This document shows, one piece after another, positions 1 through 6,782 of a DNA stretch of 16,418 bases. The notes beneath the pieces are model-generated. The model had not been told where the DNA came from. It saw only the letters and a list, made by a program, of their open reading frames with translations, and made no database searches. Made by a program: the position numbers and the translations under genes. The first letter of the stretch is position 1, and every line of letters starts with the position of its first letter. Source of the stretch: Hyphomicrobiales bacterium (lineage in GTDB: Bacteria > Pseudomonadota > Alphaproteobacteria > Rhizobiales > Xanthobacteraceae); assembly GCA_026400425.1 (NCBI GenBank), contig JAPLPC010000003.1:1-16418 (forward strand), read 5' to 3'.

Positions 1-945
1 ACATGCCTTGTAAAGCAGGCCCTCTGCCGCTTCAATACGGGTGGCCATCTCTGCAAGTTTGAATGCAATTGCCTGATGTTTGCCAATTGTTACGCCAAAG
101 GTCTTACGCTCATTGGCATATTTGATCGTCATGGCTAGAGCACCTTTGGCCAAGCCAAGGCCCATGGCGCCAATCGAGAGGCGGCCTCCGTCAAGAGTCT
201 CCATCATAATTTTGAAACCCTCGCCTTGCTTTCCAAGCAAAGCGTCGTGGGGCACACGGACATTGTCAAAATAAAGTTCGCCTGTGTTTGATGCCCGCCA
301 CATCATCTTGCCCTTCATGGCGCGACGGGTCAGGCCAGGAGCATCCGCCGGCACAATCAGGCAACTCAACTCAGCCCGTCCATCCGAGCGCCGTCCAGTC
401 ACGGCCTGCACCGTGAGGCCAACCGTCATCTCTGAGGCACTATTGGTAATCCAGATCTTGCTGCCATTGATCAGGAAGCCGCCATCGGTCTTGGTGGCCT
501 TGGTCTTGGCAGCAAACAGGTCCGAGCCGGAATTAGGCTCGCTCATGCCGATGGAGAAACAGATCTCGCCGCGGCAGATGCGCGGCAGGATATCCATCTT
601 GATGTGTTCGGGTGCATATTTCAGCAGCACCGGGCCGCTCTGGCGGTCGGCGACGAAGAAGCGGCGCACCGGCGCATTGGCGACGCGCATTTCCTCGGTG
701 ACGACATAGCGCTCGAGAAACGAGCGCTCGTGGCCACCATATTGCTTCGGCCAGGTCATGCCGAGCCAGCCCTTCTGGCCGACGCGACGGGAGAACTCGC
801 GGTTGTCGGCGTCTTCCTGCACCGGGCGGTGCGGATCGAAAGTGCCGGCGGCAATTTCCTCGGCGAGGAAAGCACGGACTTCCTTGCGGAGTTGCTCGCA
901 TTCCGGCGGCAGGCGAATCGGATCGAAACGAAGGGCTGCGGTCAT
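1..945 (-). CDS. Acyl-CoA dehydrogenase, canonical subunit (3' end off the window)
   Basis: FAD-dependent acyl-CoA alpha,beta-dehydrogenase; 315 residues are visible and the frame stays open to base 1. Families of this kind are usually 380-400 residues, so the C-terminal helical part lies outside the window. The helical N-terminal domain is followed by the FAD/substrate motif SEPNSGSDL at residues 135-143, WITN at 165-168, and the start of the C-terminal domain with ERKTFG at about 279-284. The ATG at 945 has a weak GAG ribosome site. It lies 23 bases after the stop of a second, divergent acyl-CoA dehydrogenase on the same strand, so the two probably form one operon and perhaps one heteromeric enzyme (inference). 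The substrate cannot be told. Third-position GC falls from roughly three quarters in the first 90 codons to about half in the last 95 (hand count). Confidence 0.93.
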   Translation of the reverse strand, partial: MTAALRFDPIRLPPECEQLRKEVRAFLAEEIAAGTFDPHRPVQEDADNREFSRRVGQKGWLGMTWPKQYGGHERSFLERYVVTEEMRVANAPVRRFFVADRQSGPVLLKYAPEHIKMDILPRICRGEICFSIGMSEPNSGSDLFAAKTKATKTDGGFLINGSKIWITNSASEMTVGLTVQAVTGRRSDGRAELSCLIVPADAPGLTRRAMKGKMMWRASNTGELYFDNVRVPHDALLGKQGEGFKIMMETLDGGRLSIGAMGLGLAKGALAMTIKYANERKTFGVTIGKHQAIAFKLAEMATRIEAAEGLLYKAC

Positions 946-968
946 GGTGTTTCTCGTTTCTTGGATGA

Positions 969-2045
969 TCAGCGCGAAGCGACCAGCGGCCACAGCTCAT
1001 CGGCGCCGCGCTTGGCGACCAGTTTGCCGAGCTCGACGGCCCAGTAGCTCTCGCTGCCAAAATCATCGCGCCAGGCGAGAGCGCGGAGCGTGTAGCGATG
1101 CAGGATGTGCTCGCGGGTGAAGCCGATGGCGCCATGGACCTGATGGGCGATGGCAGCACCTTTCTCGGCGGCTTCCGAGCAACGGATTTTGGCGGCGGAG
1201 GCTTCGAGGAACAAGGCGTCGTCGATCGGCGCACCGTGCGAGAAGGCGTCTGCGGCAGAGCTTGCAGCCGCCAGGGCCGCCGAGGTCTCGCCGGCGAGCT
1301 TTGCCAGATTGTGCTGCACGGCCTGGAATTTCGAGATCTTCTTCTCGAAAGCGACGCGTTCGCCGGAATATTGCACGCTGATGCGGAGCATCGACTCCAG
1401 CGCGCCGGCGATCTGCAGACTGCGCGCCAGTGCGCCCATCAACAGCAGGGCCTTTTCATCGCAACCGGCCGGCGCCTTTGCGATCGCAACGGGTTTGACC
1501 TTGTCGAAATGCACCGTGTCGGAATGATCGCCGGCGAGGCTGTGGCCTGCATCGATGCGGCAGGCGCTGGCATCGACCAGAGCGATCGAGCCGCCGGCGA
1601 CGACGGCGATGTGCTGCGCGTCCTTGGCGAAAGGAATACCGCGGGCGCGGCCTGAAATCGTGCCGTCGGCATCGAGCGCGAGCCGATCGCGCGGGCTCGC
1701 CGGGGCGACCGTCATCATGCCCTCGGGCGACTTGATGTTGGCCTGCGCCAGCAGCCAGCCCGCGAGCATGGTTTCGGCCAGGGGAATGCTGACACCGGCG
1801 CGGCCGGCAACACTCAGAACGCTGAAACCCTCGGCCATGCTGGTGCCGGAGCCGTCGCACTCCTCAGGCACCCAGCACAGCGGCAGACCGGACTCGGCCA
1901 GCGCCTGCCATAGCGGTGCCTTCCAGGCGCCTTGCTTGTCGTGATTGATGGCTTGTGCGTCTGCGAGATCGGCGAAGATGCGCTCGGCGGTCTCGGCGAC
2001 GATATTGTCTGTCTCGGTCAAGGCGTTCCCCGTCTGATAGCGCAT
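969..2045 (-). CDS. Divergent acyl-CoA dehydrogenase family protein
   Basis: About 358 residues from the ATG at 2045. The C-terminal half is recognisable as acyl-CoA dehydrogenase: an arginine/phenylalanine segment reading GERVAFEKKISKFQAVQH, then QVHGAIGFTREH and a terminal RDDFGSE-type segment. The N-terminal and middle domains are weakly conserved, and the EPxxGSD flavin motif seen in the downstream partner is absent. This pattern fits the degenerate partner subunit of two-gene acyl-CoA dehydrogenases, known for example in steroid side-chain degradation (family knowledge; the substrate here is unknown). The start is uncertain. ATG 2099 and ATG 2045 both lack a good ribosome site, whereas TTG 2021 is preceded by GGGGA at suitable spacing and would give a protein starting TETDNIV. 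The gene is first in the operon with the dehydrogenase at the left edge. Confidence 0.85.
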   Translation of the reverse strand: MRYQTGNALTETDNIVAETAERIFADLADAQAINHDKQGAWKAPLWQALAESGLPLCWVPEECDGSGTSMAEGFSVLSVAGRAGVSIPLAETMLAGWLLAQANIKSPEGMMTVAPASPRDRLALDADGTISGRARGIPFAKDAQHIAVVAGGSIALVDASACRIDAGHSLAGDHSDTVHFDKVKPVAIAKAPAGCDEKALLLMGALARSLQIAGALESMLRISVQYSGERVAFEKKISKFQAVQHNLAKLAGETSAALAAASSAADAFSHGAPIDDALFLEASAAKIRCSEAAEKGAAIAHQVHGAIGFTREHILHRYTLRALAWRDDFGSESYWAVELGKLVAKRGADELWPLVASR

Positions 2046-2249
2046 CTCATTCGGCAGGGATGCCGGGCATGGGGTGCTGCCATTGTTGTTGCCGCGCATG
2101 ATGATGAAAAGCCGGCATGATGCAAGCGACGCACCTGCATTGTGGTCTGCAGTGGGGGCATGCTCCGCGCTTATTCCGCGTAGCCGAATGGCAGGGGTCG
2201 TATACCAGCTCGAAGCGCCCGTGCTAGATCATCGGTCGGAACCCACCAC

Positions 2250-2254
2250 AGGAG
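2250..2254 (+). promoter_or_regulatory. Ribosome binding site deciding the SDR start
   Basis: AGGAG is followed immediately by ATG 2255 and six bases later by ATG 2261. The spacing favours 2261 as the true start. Confidence 0.7.
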
Positions 2255-2260
2255 ATGTTG

Positions 2261-3055
2261 ATGTCGAAGGATGGTTTGTGCGCGGTGATCACGGGATCGG
2301 CGTCGGGGCTTGGCGCCGCGACCGCTGCCATCCTCGCCAAAGACGGGGCGCGTCTCGTCATCAATTATTCGTCGAGCGCGAAAGAAGCGGAAGCCACCGC
2401 CGAGCATTGCCGGAAGCTTGGCGCTGCGGATGTCGTCGTGGTGCAGGGCGACGTGTCCAAGGACGCCGATTGCAGGAAGATCATCGCCGCAGCCGAGAAG
2501 TGGGGACGCATCGACGCGTTGGTGAACAATGCCGGCGTCACCAAGCATGTCGCGCATGACGATCTCGATGGGCTGTCGGCCGAAGACTTCCAGTGGATTT
2601 ATGGCATCAACACCATCGGGCCGTATCAGATGGTACGCGCCGCGCGCTCATTGCTCGAAGCCGGCGCAAAGGCCTCCGGCCGTGCGGCGGCGGTGGTGAA
2701 CGTGTCGTCGATGGCTGGCCTGTCGGGTGCTGGCTCGTCGGTCGCTTATGCGGCCAGCAAGGGCGCGCTGAATTCGATCACGCTGTCACTGGCGCGCGCA
2801 CTGGCGCCGCTGATCCGCGTCAACACGGTTTGCCCTGGTTATATCGATACGCCCTGGTTCACCAAGGGGCGTGGCGCCGATGCGGCCGCCAAAGTGCGCG
2901 ACGCCGTCATCGCACGGGTGCCGCTCCAGGCCGCCTCGACGGCCGACGATATTGCGCAGCTGATTTGCTTTCTGGCCACGCCGCCGTCCAGCCATATGAC
3001 AGGCGAACTCGTGCGGATGGATGCGGGTATGCATCTTTTGTCAGTGCGTGCATGA
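2261..3055 (+). CDS. SDR family NAD(P)-dependent oxidoreductase
   Basis: Classical short-chain dehydrogenase/reductase, 264 residues, a normal length. The nucleotide-binding TGSASGLG is at residues 11-18, NNAG at 89-92, and the catalytic set is Ser150, Tyr163 and Lys167 in the usual S-x12-Y-x3-K spacing. The later CPGYIDTPW segment and the C-terminal TGELVRMDAG are typical of the FabG-like group. I chose ATG 2261 over ATG 2255 because AGGAG at 2250-2254 is directly against 2255 but six bases from 2261. The gene diverges from the acyl-CoA dehydrogenase pair with about 200 bases between them. A role in the same acyl-CoA or hydroxyacyl pathway is plausible but only inferred from position. The substrate is unknown. 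Confidence 0.92.
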   Translation: MSKDGLCAVITGSASGLGAATAAILAKDGARLVINYSSSAKEAEATAEHCRKLGAADVVVVQGDVSKDADCRKIIAAAEKWGRIDALVNNAGVTKHVAHDDLDGLSAEDFQWIYGINTIGPYQMVRAARSLLEAGAKASGRAAAVVNVSSMAGLSGAGSSVAYAASKGALNSITLSLARALAPLIRVNTVCPGYIDTPWFTKGRGADAAAKVRDAVIARVPLQAASTADDIAQLICFLATPPSSHMTGELVRMDAGMHLLSVRA

Positions 3056-3059
3056 GCAA

Positions 3060-3088
3060 AAGGCCCCGGTCATGCTGACCGGGGCCTT
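3060..3088. terminator. Bidirectional terminator hairpin between convergent genes
   Basis: A perfect 13-bp inverted repeat (AAGGCCCCGGTCA / TGACCGGGGCCTT) surrounds a 3-base loop TGC. It starts five bases after the SDR stop and ends 12 bases before the stop of the convergent GlsB-like gene. On the minus strand the stem is followed by TTTTGC, a short T run; on the plus strand by TTCGC. It most likely ends transcription from both sides. Confidence 0.85.
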
Positions 3089-3100
3089 CGCATTGACTGT

Positions 3101-3370
3101 TTATCGCCGACCAGGATCGGCGATCGTTCCGCGGGCGACTAGCCTGTTCCAGATGAACAGGACCACCAGTGCTCCGATCGTGGCGGTGATGAAACCGGCC
3201 CCCTGGTTCGGACCGTAGTGGCCGATCTGTTGCCCGATAAAGGTCGCAACGAACGCGCCCGCGATCCCGAGCACGGTGGTCAGAATAAAGCCCGAGGGAT
3301 TGTTCGGGCCCGGCGAAATGATTCGGGCGAGAATGCCCGCAATGAAGCCGACGAGAATGATCCAGAGCAT
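3101..3370 (-). CDS. GlsB/YeaQ/YmgE family stress-response membrane protein
   Basis: Small inner-membrane protein of 89 residues, the usual size for the transglycosylase-associated (YeaQ/YmgE) family. Three hydrophobic segments are visible, at roughly residues 2-18, 30-48 and 60-78, with glycine-rich faces (GFIAGILARI, GIAGAFVATFIGQ, GAGFITATIGALVVLFIW). ATG 3370 is chosen over the in-frame TTG 3376 because AAGGGGGA lies six bases upstream of the ATG and would touch the TTG. The family is induced by general stress in several proteobacteria, but its molecular role is not established. It starts 24 bases after the yidB-like stop on the same strand, so the two are probably co-transcribed and end at the hairpin at 3060-3088. 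Confidence 0.92.
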   Translation of the reverse strand: MLWIILVGFIAGILARIISPGPNNPSGFILTTVLGIAGAFVATFIGQQIGHYGPNQGAGFITATIGALVVLFIWNRLVARGTIADPGRR

Positions 3371-3393
3371 CGCCAATCCCCCTTATGAATGAA

Positions 3394-4020
3394 CTAGACC
3401 CAACGCGAAGAGGCTTCGTCCTCCGTCGGTAGCCGGCCTTGCGGTGTGAACTCATCGACCGCGCCCGGCAGCTCGTTGCTGAGTTCGGACAACAGTTGCT
3501 CGCGCGACATCCCGGTGCGGGAGGTCAGCTGAGCGATATCGTCAGCGCCGAGTGCTGCGCCGAGATCACCTGGTGCGATCTGCTTGTTTGGACCCGGCTG
3601 TACCCAGGAGTCTGCGGCCTCACCGTGGCCATTCTCCTGCAAGCGCTTGACGAGATCGCCGAGGCCGCCGCTCAGCACGCTGCCGGCAGCCGCGCCGCCC
3701 AGAATACCACCGAGCGGGCCGCGCAGCAGATCACCGATGCCGCCGGTGCTGCCAGCGCCGCTGTTGCCGCCGAGAAGGCCGCCAAGCAGTCCGCCGAGGC
3801 CGCCACCTTCGGCATTGGCCTGGGTCGGCGCGGGCACCTGTTGCGGCTGCCCTTGCGGTGCCGGCTGTGCTTGGCCGCCGGTCACATGCTTGTATCCTTT
3901 GTAAGCAAGCAGCGCGAGGATTGCCATGGTGATCGGCGACATCCCGCCGCTCTTGTCATTGGGATCGCTGGGGCCGCGCGGACCATTCGCCATGCCATTC
4001 AGAATGTCGAGCAAACCCAT
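3394..4020 (-). CDS. YidB family (DUF937) protein
   Basis: 208 residues. The start MGLLD, the conserved NGHGEAADSWV at residues 130-140, the GPNKQIAPGDL segment and GMSREQLLSELSNELP at 170-185 are typical of the YidB/DUF937 family, whose function is unknown. The middle is low complexity: a proline/glutamine stretch at about 52-68 and a glycine/leucine-rich stretch at about 72-120. A hydrophobic segment lies at about 29-40. ATG 4020 is chosen because AGGAGA sits five bases upstream; an upstream extension to 4104 has no ribosome site and runs through the likely promoter. It is probably the first gene of a two-gene stress operon with the GlsB-like gene. Confidence 0.9.
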   Translation of the reverse strand: MGLLDILNGMANGPRGPSDPNDKSGGMSPITMAILALLAYKGYKHVTGGQAQPAPQGQPQQVPAPTQANAEGGGLGGLLGGLLGGNSGAGSTGGIGDLLRGPLGGILGGAAAGSVLSGGLGDLVKRLQENGHGEAADSWVQPGPNKQIAPGDLGAALGADDIAQLTSRTGMSREQLLSELSNELPGAVDEFTPQGRLPTEDEASSRWV

Positions 4021-4067
4021 GATAATCTCCTGTCTAGCCACCAATGAAAAAGATAGCTGCGCGATAT

Positions 4068-4092
4068 GACGCGGACAAGTCGCGTCGGTTCC
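4068..4092 (-). promoter_or_regulatory. Putative EcfG-type (general stress sigma) promoter for the yidB-glsB pair
   Basis: On the minus strand GGAAC (4092-4088) is followed by 16 bases and then CGTC (4071-4068). The alphaproteobacterial EcfG consensus is GGAAC-N16/17-CGTT, so the -35 is perfect and the -10 differs at one base. It would start transcription about 40 bases upstream of ATG 4020. A stress promoter fits the families of the two downstream genes, but this is a single motif match. Confidence 0.45.
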
Positions 4093-4146
4093 CATGGTAG
4101 GCATGGTTACGGTGTTTTGCCAGCAGGGCGATCGCAGGGATTGGAT

Positions 4147-5013
4147 GTGGACGTGAGCGCATCTCAGCCGATCTGTGTCGCCGGCGCAGGAAGCGTCGGT
4201 TGTTTCGTCGGCGGCGTGCTGGCGGCAGCCGGCCGGGACGTTGCGCTATTGACGCGCCCACGCATCGTCGATGCGATCGCGCGCGACGGCTTGTCTCTGA
4301 CGAGCTTTGAGGGAGGTCGCTGGCATCTGCAGTCGGGACAGATCGGTCCGTCCGACGATCCGACAATCATGAAGCGCGCCGGCATTATTCTGGTGACCGT
4401 GAAAAGCGGCGACACCGCCGCCATGGCGGAATTGATCGGGAAACACGCCGCAGCAGGCGCTGCCATCATCAGTCTGCAGAATGGAGTCGGCAACGTCGCC
4501 GTTCTCAAAAAAGCATTGCCCGGCCGTCACGTCCTAGGCGGGATGGTACCGTTCAATGTCGTGACACGGCAGGATGGCACGGTGCACCGCGCGACCTCTG
4601 GGGCATTGGTCATCGAACGCGATGCCGGCAATACCGGCACACAGGTCGCCGCTCCGGATCTTCCTGTGAATCTGACGGACGACATCGCTGGTGTGCAGTG
4701 GGGCAAGCTCCTGCTCAATCTGAGTAACGCGTTGAACGCACTCTCGGACCTGCCTCTGCATGCTCAGCTGAAACAGCGGGTGTGGCGAACCTTGTTCGCA
4801 GATCAAATCGCCGAAGGACTTGCCGTGTTGCGTGCGGCGGGGATCAAACCGGTGGCGACGACGACAATGCCGCCGTGGCTGATGCCGCATCTCCTGCGCA
4901 TGCCCGATGGATTGTTCGGCTTGGTTCTCCAGCGCGTCATGAAGATCGATGCCAATGCGCGCTCATCCATGTGGGAGGATCTGCAGCGCGGTCGCCCCAC
5001 GGAAATCGACTAG
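4147..5013 (+). CDS. 2-dehydropantoate 2-reductase (ketopantoate reductase), truncated C-terminus
   Basis: NADPH-dependent ketopantoate-to-pantoate reductase family (pantothenate/CoA synthesis, or a paralogue). From GTG 4147 (AGGGA six bases upstream) it gives 288 residues; relatives are about 320-340. The Rossmann motif CVAGAGSVGCFVGG is at residues 10-23. The residues equivalent to the E. coli PanE active site are present: Asn112 in LQNG, Lys187 in WGK, Ser274 in RSSM and Glu286 in TEID, with the Ser-Glu spacing of 12 kept. The protein stops right after TEID, where relatives continue with a Y(L/I)NG segment and a final helix. A frame shifted by one base then reads LGEQRGSP and on to a stop at 5064-5066, which resembles the missing tail. 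An out-of-frame deletion is likely, so this may be a pseudogene or a shortened enzyme. GTG 4153 and TTG 4141 are alternative starts. Confidence 0.8.
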   Translation: MDVSASQPICVAGAGSVGCFVGGVLAAAGRDVALLTRPRIVDAIARDGLSLTSFEGGRWHLQSGQIGPSDDPTIMKRAGIILVTVKSGDTAAMAELIGKHAAAGAAIISLQNGVGNVAVLKKALPGRHVLGGMVPFNVVTRQDGTVHRATSGALVIERDAGNTGTQVAAPDLPVNLTDDIAGVQWGKLLLNLSNALNALSDLPLHAQLKQRVWRTLFADQIAEGLAVLRAAGIKPVATTTMPPWLMPHLLRMPDGLFGLVLQRVMKIDANARSSMWEDLQRGRPTEID

Positions 5014-5663
5014 GCGAGCAGCGCGGGTCGCCTGCATGGTCGGTCCAGCAGATTCGCGGTGTGTAGTTTGTCGTGAAGGATCGATCCCTTGATCCGCTCC
5101 GCGGTGAGAAGACTTGCTGGATAAATATCATCACAAGATGGTGAGATGGGCGATCAGCGCGTTGCGCGAGCAATAGCGTCTGCGTTGTGGGCCAGCCGCA
5201 TCTGCGACGGTAGTATCATGTATATGCGGCGGATCGAGCGACCGGGCCATGATCGCAGATGTGCGGGTGCTGGCATGTTCGAAGCAAAATAAGAGATGCT
5301 CGGATGCGCTGAATCGATCGTAGTTGATGCATATCATTCAATGAGTTCGATGCAGCAGGAGTAGACGAGCGATGCGACTGCGTAGACGCGGCGGCGTGCT
5401 ATCGAATGCTTCGCACCAGAACACCGGCACGAGTGAGGTCACAGCAGAAGACTGCAGCAACAAACCAGCATCAAAACCGGCGTGGGAAATATGGCGCCGT
5501 AAGGTTCGGCATCAAAAGCTATGTCATTCCCAACTTCTTTAGTATAGATAGTCCGTGATTTGACGACGGTTCGATTTCTGCACCGAATCTGACGTTCAAT
5601 TCCTTCAAGGTGATCGGCAATGCGTGTGCCGGCAGAACTCTTCAACTACAAATCGGAGGCCCT
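5014..5663. other. Gene-poor 650-bp stretch
   Basis: The first 50 bases carry the apparent out-of-frame remnant of the ketopantoate-reductase tail (5010-5066). The rest has no frame that looks like a protein and is visibly less GC-rich than the flanking genes. A TTGACG at 5560-5565 could be a -35 element for the next gene, but no convincing -10 follows. I see no RNA gene or terminator that I can support. Confidence 0.5.
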
Positions 5664-5963
5664 ATGGCCAAGACAGCAAAAAAGAAGCTCGTGCGTCGTG
5701 AATACACCAAGGATGACGAGAAGACCCTCCGCGCGCACTCCAAGGCTCAGACACCGCTAGAAAAGATTGCCAAGGAAATGAAGCGCACCGGTGGTTCGCT
5801 GCGCCAGAAGGCTATCAAACTCGGCATCCCGCTCGGCCATCGCCGCCGCAAAGCTAAGAAGGTTGTGACGGCCAAGGCCGCGAAGACCTCCAAGGCTGCG
5901 AAGACTGTGAAGAAGGCGAAGACCACCAAGACCGCAGCCAAGGCGAAGAAGACCAAGAAGTAA
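5664..5963 (+). CDS. Small basic protein with HTH-like head and lysine/alanine tail
   Basis: 99 residues. ATG 5664 is chosen because CGGAGG lies at 5654-5659; a longer frame from 5610 has no such support. Residues 13-56 look like a small three-helix DNA-binding unit of the SANT/homeodomain-like kind (YTKDDEKTLRAHS, TPLEKIAKEMKRT, GSLRQKAIKLGI). Residues 59-99 are almost only Lys, Ala and Thr with a few Arg and Ser, in KAAKT / KKAKT repeats like the tail of histone H1 or of alanine/lysine-rich bacterial nucleoid proteins. It probably binds DNA non-specifically in the nucleoid; this is inferred from composition and not shown. A hairpin at 5982-6007 follows the stop. Confidence 0.85.
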   Translation: MAKTAKKKLVRREYTKDDEKTLRAHSKAQTPLEKIAKEMKRTGGSLRQKAIKLGIPLGHRRRKAKKVVTAKAAKTSKAAKTVKKAKTTKTAAKAKKTKK

Positions 5964-5981
5964 GCCTCGGCTCGAATACAT

Positions 5982-6007
5982 GGCCTGGAGCGCGAGCGCT
6001 TCAGGCC
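5982..6007 (+). terminator. Stem-loop after the basic-protein gene
   Basis: GGCCTGGAGCGC pairs with GCGCTTCAGGCC, with a single G-T pair and a very tight centre (effectively 11 bp with loop CGAG). It begins 19 bases after the stop. No T run follows, so it may be a weak terminator or an RNA-stabilising hairpin. Confidence 0.5.
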
Positions 6008-6033
6008 CATTCTGAATCGACGGAGAGTTTTGG

Positions 6034-6243
6034 ATGCGATCTCTGTTTGTTGCGTTGATCGTTGCGTCGTGCGCTTACGCGTCGTCCACTCCCGCTCGCG
6101 CAGTCCCGCCGACCGTTACGCCGTCGCCCGGCTACGATGCGCGTCTGGCTGAGCAGCGCCGCGCCCAACAGGCGGCTCCCGCTGTCGTCGTCAAACCAAA
6201 GCCGTGGCGACCATCCACCCGTCGGCATCGTCACAAGCGCTGA
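6034..6243 (+). CDS. Small secreted hypothetical protein
   Basis: 69 residues with a clear signal peptide: MRSLFVALIVASCAYASS followed by a probable cleavage after PARA (about residue 23). The mature part is about 46 residues, proline- and arginine-rich, and ends in the basic tail RRHRHKR. A GGAG ribosome site at 6022-6025 lies eight bases before the ATG. I do not recognise a family. It lies between the basic nucleoid-like protein and the CAP-domain gene on the same strand. The coding call rests on the ribosome site and the signal peptide. Confidence 0.6.
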   Translation: MRSLFVALIVASCAYASSTPARAVPPTVTPSPGYDARLAEQRRAQQAAPAVVVKPKPWRPSTRRHRHKR

Positions 6244-6299
6244 GCGTGGCTATCAAATCAGTGGCTATGAAATCGGTGGTTATGAATCAGTGGCTATGA
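6241..6299 (+). repeat. Four tandem 15-bp imperfect repeats over a start codon
   Basis: Units are 6241-6255 (TGAGCGTGGCTATCA), 6256-6270 (AATCAGTGGCTATGA), 6271-6285 (AATCGGTGGTTATGA) and 6286-6299 (ATCAGTGGCTATGA, one base short). The last unit contains the ATG at 6296 of the CAP-domain gene, and the first begins at the stop codon of the upstream small protein. Each of the last three units contains an ATG, so the start region seems to have been copied upstream. Confidence 0.8.
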
Positions 6300-6730
6300 A
6301 ATCATCGATGCTCGGAAGTCTCGCGCTGGCGATCGTCTCCGTCTGGGTATTGCCCGGATCGGCAGCGGCGGACTATGCAAGTCAAATCAGTGCATTCCGG
6401 CGTTCGCAAAAATTGTCTGCGGTCACCGAGGACAGCAAACTGACCGCCGTCGCGCGTGTTCAGGCGCAGGCCATGTCGACGAGCGGCAAAGTCAGCCACG
6501 ACGTTGCTGGCGCATTTACCACGCGTGTGGCGGGCCTGAGAAAGACGAAGGCTGCCGAGAACATCGCAGCCGGGTTTCTCACATTTCCGGAAACGTTGAA
6601 GCAATGGGAAGATAGCCCAGGTCATCGCGCCAATCTGCTGATGCCGGGCGCCCGCAAAGTGGGCGTTGCCGCGGTTGCGAATCCAAAATCGCCCTATCGC
6701 ATGTTCTGGGCCATGGTGATTTCCGACTGA
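6296..6730 (+). CDS. CAP domain-containing secreted protein (YkwD/SCP-like)
   Basis: 144 residues from ATG 6296. A signal peptide covers about residues 1-25 (SLALAIVSVWVLPGSAAA). The CAP domain follows: KLTAVARVQAQAM, SHD with His68, ENIAAG with Glu88, SPGHRANLL with His110, and a final FWAMVIS strand. The two histidines and the glutamate are the usual cavity residues of the family. It is a short bacterial CAP protein and should be periplasmic or secreted; the biochemical role of bacterial members is mostly unknown. There is no good ribosome site before 6296 or before the alternative ATG 6308. The start lies within 15-bp tandem repeats, so the translated N-terminus is uncertain. The gene converges on the next one. 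Confidence 0.88.
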   Translation: MKSSMLGSLALAIVSVWVLPGSAAADYASQISAFRRSQKLSAVTEDSKLTAVARVQAQAMSTSGKVSHDVAGAFTTRVAGLRKTKAAENIAAGFLTFPETLKQWEDSPGHRANLLMPGARKVGVAAVANPKSPYRMFWAMVISD

Positions 6731-6782
6731 CGGCGACCTGACATTGCCTCATCTACAAGGGGACGACCCGGACACGCTGATG

